A stretch of 64,000 nucleotides of DNA from Dolichospermum sp. UHCC 0259. Lineage in GTDB: Bacteria > Cyanobacteriota > Cyanobacteriia > Cyanobacteriales > Nostocaceae. Under the pieces are notes generated by a model. That model saw only the letters and a program-made list of their open reading frames with translations, made no database searches and had not been told where the DNA came from. This document shows, piece by piece, positions 1-7,786 of the stretch (its first letter is position 1; each line of letters starts with the position of its first letter). Position numbers and translations under genes: made by a program. The stretch spans positions 1 through 64,000 of the forward strand of contig NZ_VIKX01000216.1 in the NCBI RefSeq assembly GCF_009711935.1, given 5' to 3'.

Positions 1-33
1 GTAAAGGATTCACAGAATTAACACACTAGTCGC

Positions 34-456
34 GTGGGTAAAATTTCGCAAATGTTGATGATGGAAGCTATGTGTTGTGATTTTTGCAATGAGATTTTTA
101 CAGTTAATTTGGAATTACAACAAGTGAAAATGCCTTCTAGAGAACCGCCTCTAGTTTGGCATTGGAATGGATTAAGGTGGACGCAAGCCCGATTAGGAAA
201 TGTGGAATTAGGTTGGGGTTATGGTTTATCCGCAATTGCTTTTATTGTTTTACCGACTACCTTAATAGGAGTGACAGCATATTATTTTCCTCCCCATTCT
301 CATGTTCCCCTGTCATGGCTTCCATTAGTTTGGACGGTGCTAACTTTTTTGTCACACTTAGGAATTATTATTTGGATTTTTCTTGAAGTTTATCAGATTC
401 CTATTATTGCATATTTGCGAGCCATTACCCGTTGGCAAAATAGATTAGTTAGGTGA
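34..456 (+). CDS. Hypothetical small membrane protein
   Basis: I do not recognise the function. The N-terminus carries Cys14, Cys15 and Cys18 (a CCDFC cluster that could be half of a zinc knuckle), then a tryptophan-rich WHWNGLRW motif near residue 45, then two hydrophobic segments (about 62-84 and 92-118) and a short basic tail, so a membrane-anchored protein is likely. The frame is closed by a stop 13 bases before the GTG used here. ATG codons at 52, 58, 61 and 70 are equally plausible and none has a clear ribosome site. The lone Cys cluster has no partner, which hints that relatives may have a longer N-terminus. The gene is convergent with the sbcD-like gene. Confidence 0.55.
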   Translation: MGKISQMLMMEAMCCDFCNEIFTVNLELQQVKMPSREPPLVWHWNGLRWTQARLGNVELGWGYGLSAIAFIVLPTTLIGVTAYYFPPHSHVPLSWLPLVWTVLTFLSHLGIIIWIFLEVYQIPIIAYLRAITRWQNRLVR

Positions 457-520
457 ATTTTATCAACTTTAAACATCATTAAAAATTACTAAAAAGCCTA
501 CAGAATATGAATTTTGATTT

Positions 521-1771
521 TTAAATTCCTCTTTGGGGTAATAACAAAACTCCCTCATCATCTGTTAATAAATTCTGTGCTGCTTCCAACATAGATGGCA
601 TTATTTCTTGCAAATCTTCCCGATTATTTAAGTAAGTTTGTAAAGCTGACATTGGGTCAATACTGCTACTCGCTGTTAATTCAGGAATACGAGGTTTTGC
701 TAATTGACTGACTAATTCGGCTTGAATGGTGTAAGTGTGTGCAATGCTTAAAGCTTGGTGAAGAGAAGAGTTATCAATTAAATCCAATTGTTCCGACTTT
801 AATTTATAAATAAGTCGTACCACATTATCTTGAATATCATATTTAGTAATTGCTTTTAATAATGCTTTTTGTGGATCATCTTGTTTAGATAAATCTATCT
901 CAATAGTCCGAAATATTCGCACGGGTAGGGGACAAAATTCCCAGTCTGCTTTCCCCTTTTCCAAATCTATCATCACATAACCTTTATCTTCCTTCTCTTC
1001 ACTAAAGTCTACCCGTTCAATACTTCCAGGATAAATTACTGGTGGGTCATTAGATTTATTTAAATTCTGGTGTTTGTGAACATGACCTAAAGCTACATAA
1101 TCAAAACATGGTCGAGTTAATAAAGATAGGGGTAATGTAAAACCTTTCCCGACTGCTAATAAACGTTCTGCACCTAAAGTAGCATTATCAGCCATTAAAT
1201 GAGCTAAAAGCACAGTGGGTAAATGGGGGTCAAGACGGCGGATTTCTCCTTCGATAACTACCTCTAAACGGTCTGTGAGGAGTTGATTTACTTCTGCTAG
1301 AGAAGAACCCTGAGTTTCTTGACGAGTCATTAAAGTGGAACGAGTTAACCAGGGGAGAGTAATTATTTGCACATCTCCTTTTTGTGTAGAAATGCGATGA
1401 GTCGTTAAAGTATCACCAACCACAAACCCTGGTACTCCCAAAGTCCGATAAATATTTAAACTTGCACCCCCTAAACCTTGGGAATGTTGATCATGATTTC
1501 CTACTAATAAAACTGTGGGGATATCTGCATCAACTAAACGGCGAAATTGATTAGCAAAGGCTTCTTGCACATAGGGTGCAGGTGTGGCGTTAGGGAAGGC
1601 ATCACCACCAAATAAGACTAAATCTACATGATCAGCGATCGCTCGATCAATACACAAAGATAATGTTTGTACAAAATCCTCCAGTCGTGTGTTTAAACCT
1701 GTGGCTGGATTAACGCGCCCATGACAAAAACCGCTACCAATATGGATATCTGAAAGATGGAGAATTTTCAT
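521..1771 (-). CDS. sbcD: SbcD-like DNA repair exonuclease subunit (metallophosphoesterase)
   Basis: A calcineurin-like metallophosphoesterase of 416 residues, the usual size for SbcD/Mre11 relatives. Metal-binding motifs appear in order: D8-x-H10 (LSDIHIG), GGD57, GNHD (N92, H93), H191 and GHVH (H230, H232). In the family, SbcD pairs with the SMC-like ATPase SbcC to open hairpins and blocked DNA ends in the cytoplasm. No sbcC is adjacent here, so the partner would have to be encoded elsewhere. The C-terminal third is the poorly conserved capping region. The start ATG lies directly beside a CAGTTGT heptamer repeat, so the promoter region is short or made of repeats. The assignment is firm at family level; SbcD versus a close single-subunit phosphoesterase is less certain. 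Confidence 0.85.
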   Translation of the reverse strand: MKILHLSDIHIGSGFCHGRVNPATGLNTRLEDFVQTLSLCIDRAIADHVDLVLFGGDAFPNATPAPYVQEAFANQFRRLVDADIPTVLLVGNHDQHSQGLGGASLNIYRTLGVPGFVVGDTLTTHRISTQKGDVQIITLPWLTRSTLMTRQETQGSSLAEVNQLLTDRLEVVIEGEIRRLDPHLPTVLLAHLMADNATLGAERLLAVGKGFTLPLSLLTRPCFDYVALGHVHKHQNLNKSNDPPVIYPGSIERVDFSEEKEDKGYVMIDLEKGKADWEFCPLPVRIFRTIEIDLSKQDDPQKALLKAITKYDIQDNVVRLIYKLKSEQLDLIDNSSLHQALSIAHTYTIQAELVSQLAKPRIPELTASSSIDPMSALQTYLNNREDLQEIMPSMLEAAQNLLTDDEGVLLLPQRGI

Positions 1772-1834
1772 AGTTTGTCAGTTGTCCTTTGTCAGTTGTC
1801 AGTTGTTCGTTGTTCGTTGTTCGTTGTTCTTTCT
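1772..1834. repeat. STRR: tandem GTCAGTT / GTTCGTT heptamers
   Basis: Short tandem heptamers (TTTGTCAGTTGTC, then several GTTCGTT units) fill the gap between the sbcD start and the four-helix-bundle gene and run into the end of the latter. Such STRR arrays are a known feature of heterocystous cyanobacterial genomes. Confidence 0.8.
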
Positions 1835-2196
1835 GAAATATTGCCAATGGAGTTGAGATAGGCGTTTAACTTGGGAGATAGTTCATCAATGATTGGTTTT
1901 AGCCTATTTACTTCTTCGTTTGTTAACAAATTTCGTTTGTAAGCTCTTCGTAACCAATGCCTAGTTTCATTTAAAGAACCTCTTGCTATCCTAACGAAAC
2001 GGCGATTATCTTGAAAGTTATATCTACCACAACCTTCGGCAATATTTGCACCAATACTATCAACAGAACGTACTAGTTGCTTACCAATTGTTGATTTAGG
2101 AAACTCCTCCCAATGAAGAATGATGTTCCAAATTTCATCAGCTAGTTTTTCTGCTAATTGATAAACTTGCAAATTCTCAAAATTAGATTTCACCAT
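1792..2196 (-). CDS. Four-helix-bundle protein (23S rRNA intervening-sequence protein family)
   Basis: The protein matches the small four-helix-bundle family (TIGR02436 type) first noted in 23S rRNA intervening sequences: an opening of the form FENLQVYQLAEKLADEIW, a central RSVDSIGANIAEGCGRY motif near residue 50, and RRFVRIARGSLNETRHWL after it. Members are small soluble helical bundles, usually free-standing in bacterial chromosomes, and their function is not established. I chose the ATG at 2196 (MVKSNF) because the longer form would start with TTG in repeat DNA. The last dozen residues (ending RTTNNEQRTTDN) are encoded by heptamer repeat DNA, so the native C-terminus has probably been extended by repeat growth. 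Both flanks are STRR arrays. Confidence 0.8.
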   Translation of the reverse strand: MVKSNFENLQVYQLAEKLADEIWNIILHWEEFPKSTIGKQLVRSVDSIGANIAEGCGRYNFQDNRRFVRIARGSLNETRHWLRRAYKRNLLTNEEVNRLKPIIDELSPKLNAYLNSIGNISERTTNNEQRTTDN

Positions 2197-2201
2197 TTCT
2201 T

Positions 2202-2256
2202 CAACTAACAACTAACAACTGACCACTGACCACTGACCACTGACCACTGACAATTA
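2202..2256. repeat. STRR: tandem CTAACAA / CCACTGA heptamers
   Basis: About three CTAACAA-type units are followed by five CCACTGA-type units, giving a perfect 7-bp period directly after the cysH stop and before the four-helix-bundle gene. Confidence 0.85.
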
Positions 2257-2257
2257 A

Positions 2258-2962
2258 CTAAATGTGAATTCCACACTCAGTTTTTTCACTTCCGCGCCAA
2301 CGTCCAGCCCGTTCGTCTTCACCTTCGCCGACTTTAGTGGTGATAGGTTCGTCACCAATACTGGGATAACCTTGATCATGAAGAGGGTTGTAAATTACTT
2401 TATGTTCAGCTACATACGCCCAGCTTTGCTTACGAGTCCAGGTAGCTAGAGGGTTAATTTTTAATCTGCCCTTACCATCTAATTCAAATACGGGCATAGT
2501 AGCACGAGTAACGGCTTGATCACGACGACGACCAGTGATCCAAGCTACGGTCTTGAGTTCATCTAACCCGCGTTGCAGTGGTTCAATTTTGGTAATGTCG
2601 TGGAATTTAGCAATATCTGTATCCCAAAGGGCTTCCCCAAATTTAGCAGCAAAGGCTTCACGGCTATCCACATCTGGTGTTTTATAGGTTTTTAAATCTA
2701 GATTATAGATTTCTTTGGCTTTAGCTACCAATTCTAAGGTTTGAGGGAAATGGTAAAGGGTATCCAGGAAAATAACGGGAACAGGATGTTGAAGTACGGT
2801 ATAGAAAATGTGTGTCAAGATGATGTCATCAACGTTGAAGGCGCTAGTTTGGACTAGTCCTGTGGGGATGTTCTGTACAGACCAAGCTAGGATTTCTGTA
2901 GGGGTTGCGGTTTCAAATTGCTGATTTAGTGATGCTAAGTCAAAGGCGATAGAAGTTGTCAT
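2258..2962 (-). CDS. cysH: Phosphoadenylyl-sulfate reductase (PAPS reductase, CysH)
   Basis: The enzyme reduces activated sulfate (PAPS) to sulfite with thioredoxin in assimilatory sulfur metabolism. At 234 residues it has the usual length. It shows the nucleotide-binding region (IFLDTLYHFPQTLE, residues 69-82), the TGRRRDQ motif of sulfonucleotide reductases, and the C-terminal ECGIHI with catalytic Cys230. The two Cys pairs that bind the 4Fe-4S cluster of APS reductases are absent, which points to the PAPS-specific form. The gene stands alone, with a repeat-rich 3' side and a repeat-containing 230-bp gap to the divergent Psb32-like gene. No other cys genes are seen nearby. Confidence 0.92.
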   Translation of the reverse strand: MTTSIAFDLASLNQQFETATPTEILAWSVQNIPTGLVQTSAFNVDDIILTHIFYTVLQHPVPVIFLDTLYHFPQTLELVAKAKEIYNLDLKTYKTPDVDSREAFAAKFGEALWDTDIAKFHDITKIEPLQRGLDELKTVAWITGRRRDQAVTRATMPVFELDGKGRLKINPLATWTRKQSWAYVAEHKVIYNPLHDQGYPSIGDEPITTKVGEGEDERAGRWRGSEKTECGIHI

Positions 2963-3103
2963 GATCTTTCTCTAAAACAAAGATTTTTTACTTGTTATTA
3001 AATTTAATATTACCTTAATAAAGTCCCATATCCCCGCCGATGATTGAGGAAATGGGGCAGAGCTTAGGTTGCTACCGGGAGTAGGGGCGCAGGGAAAAGA
3101 TAT

Positions 3104-3149
3104 TTCCAACTGACAACTGACCATTGACAACTGACAACTGACAACTGAC
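3104..3149. repeat. STRR: tandem CAACTGA heptamers
   Basis: About six CAACTGA/CCATTGA units lie in the gap between the divergent cysH and Psb32-like genes. A spurious minus-strand reading frame across this gap is made largely of this repeat and was not called as a gene. Confidence 0.85.
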
Positions 3150-3196
3150 CTAATTATGTAGTATTTTGATTGCAAGTCTGTTTAAGGATTCATCCC

Positions 3197-3940
3197 ATGC
3201 AACAGTTACTCAAGCAATTATTTAGTAACCAAAATTACCTTGTACGTCTCATCTTGCCTGTATTGGTGATGATGATGGCGACTTCTCTGTTTATTTTACC
3301 TGCTGCGGCTACTGGTATATACGAAATACCCAGTTTGACGGCAGATACTTGGATTTTAGATCAAGGTGATGTGATTAGCCGATTGAATGAAGGTCAGATT
3401 AGCAAGGCTTTCCAGGATTTGGCGCAAAAGACTGGCAATGAAGCCAGAATTGTCACTATTCACCGCCTCGACTATGGAGAAACACCGGAAAGTTTTGCCA
3501 AGGGATTATTTAGTAAATGGTTTCCCACAGCAGCAGAGCAAGCCAATCAAGTATTATTACTGGTTGATACTGTTACTAATGGAACTACTTTACTAAGTGG
3601 GGATAATGTGAAGTCATTATTAACTGATGCTATTGCTCAGAGTGTGGCGGAAGAAACATTAGGTACAGCATTACGTGATGGCAATAAATATAACCAAGGA
3701 TTTTTGGATGTGAGCGATCGCCTGGTGGCTGTTTTATCCGGTCAACCAGACCCCGGTCCACCAGAAATCAAGGAAACAGTTCAGGTAGAAGGAACTTTCA
3801 CCAAAGCTGAAGAAACAGATCAAGGTAATGCTACTGCTTGGGTTGTTGGGCTATTAATTGCCGCTACTGTCATCCCAATGGCTACATATTACATTTATCT
3901 AGTGTTTCAAAAACCACCCTCTCAGGAATCTGAGGAATAG
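3197..3940 (+). CDS. psb32: TPM-domain protein, Psb32-like (photosystem II repair)
   Basis: The protein has a signal or anchor segment (about residues 15-40, ending AAATG), a TPM domain (about 50-190, with WILDQGDVISRL and ARIVTIHRLDYGETPE), a linker, and a C-terminal transmembrane helix (about 218-240). This layout matches the cyanobacterial and plant Psb32/TPM proteins, which are thylakoid-lumen-facing proteins linked to photosystem II repair and protection. That function is family knowledge; the sequence shows only the fold and topology. I chose the ATG at 3197 because AAGGA lies about 10 bases upstream; a longer start at 3170 lacks support. A GGGGACT-type repeat follows the stop. Confidence 0.75.
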   Translation: MQQLLKQLFSNQNYLVRLILPVLVMMMATSLFILPAAATGIYEIPSLTADTWILDQGDVISRLNEGQISKAFQDLAQKTGNEARIVTIHRLDYGETPESFAKGLFSKWFPTAAEQANQVLLLVDTVTNGTTLLSGDNVKSLLTDAIAQSVAEETLGTALRDGNKYNQGFLDVSDRLVAVLSGQPDPGPPEIKETVQVEGTFTKAEETDQGNATAWVVGLLIAATVIPMATYYIYLVFQKPPSQESEE

Positions 3941-3943
3941 AAT

Positions 3944-3981
3944 ACTGGGGACTGGGGACTGGGGGCTGGGGACTGGGGAAT
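3944..3981. repeat. STRR: tandem GGGGACT heptamers
   Basis: Four to five GGGGACT/GGGGGCT units follow directly after the stop of the Psb32-like gene. Confidence 0.8.
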
Positions 3982-4096
3982 TATCCTTTACACGCAAGTT
4001 TTTTATAAATTATACGTAAGTAAGCGGAAATTTTGCACAAGTTTTGCACATTTTGATTCTATATTCTGAAATATGCCCTTTAAAAACAGGTGAAGT

Positions 4097-4948
4097 ATGG
4101 CTATTTCAGGATTCCTTTCTGAACTTTCCCTCCCAGAAATCTTTCAATTACTTGAGCAAGGAAATAAAACTGGGCGACTAACAATTAAAGCACAAGGATC
4201 TAATTTATCTGCTCAGGCACAGAATTTTTATGTTTGGTTTCAACAAGGACGGATTATTGCTGCTGGCAATAGGTTGGATGGACAGGGATTATTATCAATC
4301 ATCCAACAACGAGGTTGGCTGAGTGCGCGGGTTGCGGCTCGAATTACACAAGTATGTGTAATTGATCAACCAGCAGGTTTGTGTCTCAAAGCTCAGGGGA
4401 TACTAGAAGCAGAACAACTAAAAATGTTATTTAACTATCAGGTTCTCAATCAAGTTTGTCAGCTATTTGAATTACCAGATGGAAAGTTTCAGTTTGATAC
4501 AAATACGCCTCTACCCAATTCCGAACTGACAGGTTTAACTGCCATGCCTAAAGATGTTCTTCTCAAGGGTCTGAGAGCTATGCGTAACTGGCAACCCCTG
4601 CAAGACAAACTACCAGATCCAAATTCTGCCTTAGTCGTCACAACTAATAACAAGCCTCAATTACGATTAAACCAGCTAGAATGGCAAGTCTGGGAATTTA
4701 CGAAAGGTACACTTTCAATTAAAAACATTTCTAAACAATTAGAAGTACCTGTAGAAAAGATCCAACAAGTTGCATTTCGACTCATAGTTGTGGGGGTTTT
4801 AACAGAAGTTCCTGTTGTTGTAGAAGACTCAGATTCGATATCCGAAGAGGAATCCACAATGCTGGAGCTAGAATTTGAAACCCACAAAAAACAATCTACC
4901 GTCAGCAAGTCTTTTCTCCAAACTCTTGTGAGTTTTCTGAAGAAATAA
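4097..4948 (+). CDS. PATAN/DUF4388-domain protein
   Basis: The opening GFLSELSLPEIFQLLEQGNKTG and the GRIIAAGNRLDGQG motif near residues 52-65 are typical of the PATAN (DUF4388) domain found at the N-terminus of PatA/PixG-type regulators. The C-terminal half (about 185-260) looks like a winged-helix-like segment (LRLNQLEWQVWEFTKG to FRLIVVGVL), followed by an acidic tail. There is no receiver domain, so this is a stand-alone PATAN protein, probably a protein-protein adaptor. It sits upstream of a second PATAN protein that does carry a receiver. In the family, PATAN proteins act in phototaxis and motility control and in heterocyst patterning; the specific role here is unknown. Confidence 0.75.
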   Translation: MAISGFLSELSLPEIFQLLEQGNKTGRLTIKAQGSNLSAQAQNFYVWFQQGRIIAAGNRLDGQGLLSIIQQRGWLSARVAARITQVCVIDQPAGLCLKAQGILEAEQLKMLFNYQVLNQVCQLFELPDGKFQFDTNTPLPNSELTGLTAMPKDVLLKGLRAMRNWQPLQDKLPDPNSALVVTTNNKPQLRLNQLEWQVWEFTKGTLSIKNISKQLEVPVEKIQQVAFRLIVVGVLTEVPVVVEDSDSISEEESTMLELEFETHKKQSTVSKSFLQTLVSFLKK

Positions 4949-5355
4949 GACTCTTTCATAAGTTTTGCACAATCATTATATATGTTTTAAAGTAATCTCG
5001 TTATGATTACCTAAGTAATGCTGTCTACAACTACCTACCCACAAATTCAAATGATGTCAGAAATACGCGGACAACTCAGTAATTTTAGTAGCATCATTTG
5101 CTTCAAGGCAGGGAGTACGGAGCAGGGAAAAGGGTTTTAGCCTTGTTCATTTGCCTATCACTTTCTCAGATTGGAGACTATTCCTACTCTGATCTAATTC
5201 TTCTTCGTGATTCGGTGACTCCTAGCCCATAACTTACGTCACGCTGCGCTATCACAAAAAGACTACGCTACACTATTAGCAAACCCTACTTAGCTTCTTT
5301 TAATTTATTAAGGTGTAAGTCCTACTTACGGTGCAAATAACTTTTTAATCTCACC
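4949..5355. other. Intergenic region with decayed repeats and a possible PATAN start remnant
   Basis: This gap of about 400 bp holds a 29-codon open frame at 5051-5140 whose first residues (MMSEIRGQLSNFSS) resemble a PATAN-domain start. It also holds an 8-bp inverted repeat (AAATGATG at 5049-5056, CATCATTT at 5092-5099) and a degenerate copy of the CACGCTACGCTATCAGCAAACC dispersed repeat at about 5226-5292. The promoter of the following gene is probably in the AT-rich last 60 bases; no convincing -35/-10 pair was found. Confidence 0.45.
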
Positions 5356-6555
5356 ATGAATAATCTCAAAACAGTAGAATTAAACCAACTCTTTCATGAA
5401 TTCAACATTTGTACACAACTGCAATATAACGGACAGTTGACAATTAATAACTTAGATGGAAAACAATGGACTTTTTATTATTGTTTAGGAAAAATTGTTT
5501 GGGCAACAGGAGGAACTCATCCATCTCGTCGTTTTCGTAGAAATGTAACTCAATTTTGCAGTCAGATAGATATTGATAACTTGCAATTATTTTCTGAAAA
5601 TACATTACTGGATTACTGGGATTATTTCTCGCTAAAAAAATTGTATCAAACCCAGAAAATTGACTCTAAACAAGTTAATGCAATTGTTTCAAGTACAATA
5701 TCAGAACTTTTATTTGATTTAGCTCAGGAAACCGATTTTCAATCTTTGAGCTATGACTATAGCGAAGAAATAATTTTAGGCGCAATCATGACTTCCACTC
5801 TGGCAAATACCTTTTTGCAGCAAACACAAGAATCCTGTGAGAGTTGGTTAAAATCGGGCTTAGAAGGATTATCTCCTAACTTAGCACCAGTGATCATCAA
5901 ACCTAAAATAATCCAACAAAAAGTTAGTGCAGATGTTTATAAAAATCTGGAAAATTTAATTAATGGTCAACATACTCTCTACGATTTATCTGTGAAAATG
6001 AAGCAAAATGTGTTGTCAGTTTCTCGTTCATTGCTGCCTTATATTGAAAAAGGAATTGTAGCATTGGTAGAAGTCCCTGATTTACCTTTGGGTAAAGCAA
6101 AAATTCCAAACAACTACAGCAGTATATCAACAAAAAAAAATAGCAACATTCCCACCATAGCCTGTGTAGATGATAATTTGCAAGTTTGCCAAATGTTAGA
6201 AACAATTATTACCGCCAATGGGATGAAATTTATTAAGATTGAAAATACTCTAGAAGCTTTACCAATACTGATTCAGCACCAGCCAGATTTGATTTTTTTG
6301 GATTTAATCATGCCGGGAATAAATGGTTATGAACTTTGTGCAAATTTAAGACGTACTTCTGTTTTTGCCAAAACACCCATAGCAATACTGACAGCTACTC
6401 ATGATACTTTTGATAAAGTTCGATCTAAGGTCTTTGGAGTTATGGATTTTATCAACAAACCTGTAGCTAAAGATAAAGTCATGGAGGTAGTAGATAAATA
6501 TGTAATATTTCCGCAAAAAACAGCTAATCTTTCTAACTTGAGCTATATTCGTTAA
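5356..6555 (+). CDS. PatA/PixG-family response regulator (PATAN + receiver)
   Basis: Residues 1-240 form a PATAN (DUF4388) region, with the expected LTINNLDGKQWTFYYCLGKIVWATGG segment near 28-53. Residues 267-385 form a complete receiver: acidic pair D272/D273, phospho-acceptor D316 (IFLDLIMPG) and K368 (FINKPV). Such regulators lack a DNA-binding output and act through PATAN-mediated protein contacts, in phototaxis (PixG, PixE) or heterocyst patterning (PatA). All phosphorylation residues are intact, so it should be a working phospho-acceptor. It is convergent with the REC-HisKA-HATPase kinase downstream, and the two coding regions overlap by 23 bp at their 3' ends. The specific orthologue cannot be named from sequence alone. 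Confidence 0.85.
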   Translation: MNNLKTVELNQLFHEFNICTQLQYNGQLTINNLDGKQWTFYYCLGKIVWATGGTHPSRRFRRNVTQFCSQIDIDNLQLFSENTLLDYWDYFSLKKLYQTQKIDSKQVNAIVSSTISELLFDLAQETDFQSLSYDYSEEIILGAIMTSTLANTFLQQTQESCESWLKSGLEGLSPNLAPVIIKPKIIQQKVSADVYKNLENLINGQHTLYDLSVKMKQNVLSVSRSLLPYIEKGIVALVEVPDLPLGKAKIPNNYSSISTKKNSNIPTIACVDDNLQVCQMLETIITANGMKFIKIENTLEALPILIQHQPDLIFLDLIMPGINGYELCANLRRTSVFAKTPIAILTATHDTFDKVRSKVFGVMDFINKPVAKDKVMEVVDKYVIFPQKTANLSNLSYIR

Positions 6556-7714
6556 ACATCGAACAATCTTGGTGAGGATAACGAGGTAAGGATATAGTAA
6601 ATGTTGTGCCTAGCTGCTCTTGACTGACTAGGGAAATAGTTCCTGAATGAATTTCCACACATTTTTTCACAATTGCCAATCCTAAACCTGTTCCCTTAAT
6701 ATTACCAACATTATCACAACGATAGAAAGCTTCAAACAACTTTGATTGATTTTCTAAAGGAATGCCAATTCCTTGATCTTGGATTCGGAATCTAACAATC
6801 TGATTTTGAAATTCTAGATCAAAATAAATTTTTGATTCAGGTGGAGAATATTTAATTGCGTTTGAGAGTAAGTTGATCAGGATTCGTTGCAGTAGTGTAG
6901 AATCCATCTCTGCGTCTGTAGTTTCGTCAGAACAAGTAAAACAAATCTGATCTTGATTAGCTAAACTACACTTGAGGGTATCAATAATTTCCTGACAAAA
7001 TTCTTTCAAGTTAATCTTGACAGGTTTATACTGAATTTTAACTACTTCCATATTACCAATAATCAGTACTTCATCTAATAAGAGGAGTAGTTGATCAACG
7101 GCAGTGTTAATCTTGCCAATATAACGGTTGATAATATCTGGAGGGGGAATATTGCCACCACATTCCAGTAATCCCGCAAAACCCTGAATACTAGTCAGAG
7201 GATTGCGAAAATCATGGGAAATCATGGAAACAAATTCTGATTTCATGCGGTTAAGTTCTTGTTCTTGCTTTAAAGCTTTAAGAGCTTGATCTTTTGCTCT
7301 TTGCAATTCTAATTGCATCCGTCGTAAGCTTAACTGATTTTCAATCCGAGCTAGAACCTCTTCTACTTGAAATGGTTTCGTGATGTAGTCTACCCCACCA
7401 ACGCGAAAAGCCTTAATTTTATCTATAGTTTCACTTAATGCACTAAGAAAAATTATAGGGATTTCAGCGGTATTGGCATCTAGTTTTAATTGCTCACAGA
7501 CTTCATAGCCATTGATATTTGGCATATTAATATCTAAAAGGATAATATCTGGATGTTCTATTACTACTGCCTTAAGTGCGATCGCTCCACTATTGGCACA
7601 GCGTACATTATATCCCTGTTCCTCCAACATATTGGAGAGTAAACGCAGATTATTTGGCGTATCGTCAACAATTAAAATATTTCCTTTATATGATTCAGAG
7701 GGAATGTTATTCAT
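6533..7714 (-). CDS. Hybrid response regulator/histidine kinase (REC-HisKA-HATPase)
   Basis: A soluble protein of 393 residues. An N-terminal receiver (about 11-130) has D61 in LLDINMPN and K113. A coiled linker precedes the HisKA with phospho-accepting H167 (ISHDFRNPL). The HATPase carries the N box (LLSNAIKYSP), G1 (DQGIGIP) and G2 (GTGLGLAIV). There is no input domain other than the receiver, so it should be controlled by phosphorylation from another kinase and pass the signal on. Such REC-HK proteins are common in filamentous cyanobacteria. It lies on the minus strand immediately downstream of the RcaC-like regulator (72-bp gap), so the two are probably co-transcribed. Confidence 0.9.
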   Translation of the reverse strand: MNNIPSESYKGNILIVDDTPNNLRLLSNMLEEQGYNVRCANSGAIALKAVVIEHPDIILLDINMPNINGYEVCEQLKLDANTAEIPIIFLSALSETIDKIKAFRVGGVDYITKPFQVEEVLARIENQLSLRRMQLELQRAKDQALKALKQEQELNRMKSEFVSMISHDFRNPLTSIQGFAGLLECGGNIPPPDIINRYIGKINTAVDQLLLLLDEVLIIGNMEVVKIQYKPVKINLKEFCQEIIDTLKCSLANQDQICFTCSDETTDAEMDSTLLQRILINLLSNAIKYSPPESKIYFDLEFQNQIVRFRIQDQGIGIPLENQSKLFEAFYRCDNVGNIKGTGLGLAIVKKCVEIHSGTISLVSQEQLGTTFTISLPRYPHQDCSMFNEYSSS

Positions 7715-7786
7715 AATTTAATTCAATTAAGTAAAAGAACAAACACAAAATCTAAAATTTATCTTCTATTCTGCTATCAAATCTGT

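Noticed and set aside
2972-3175. Minus-strand frame of 67 codons
   Set aside because: It is mainly translated CAACTGA heptamer repeats.
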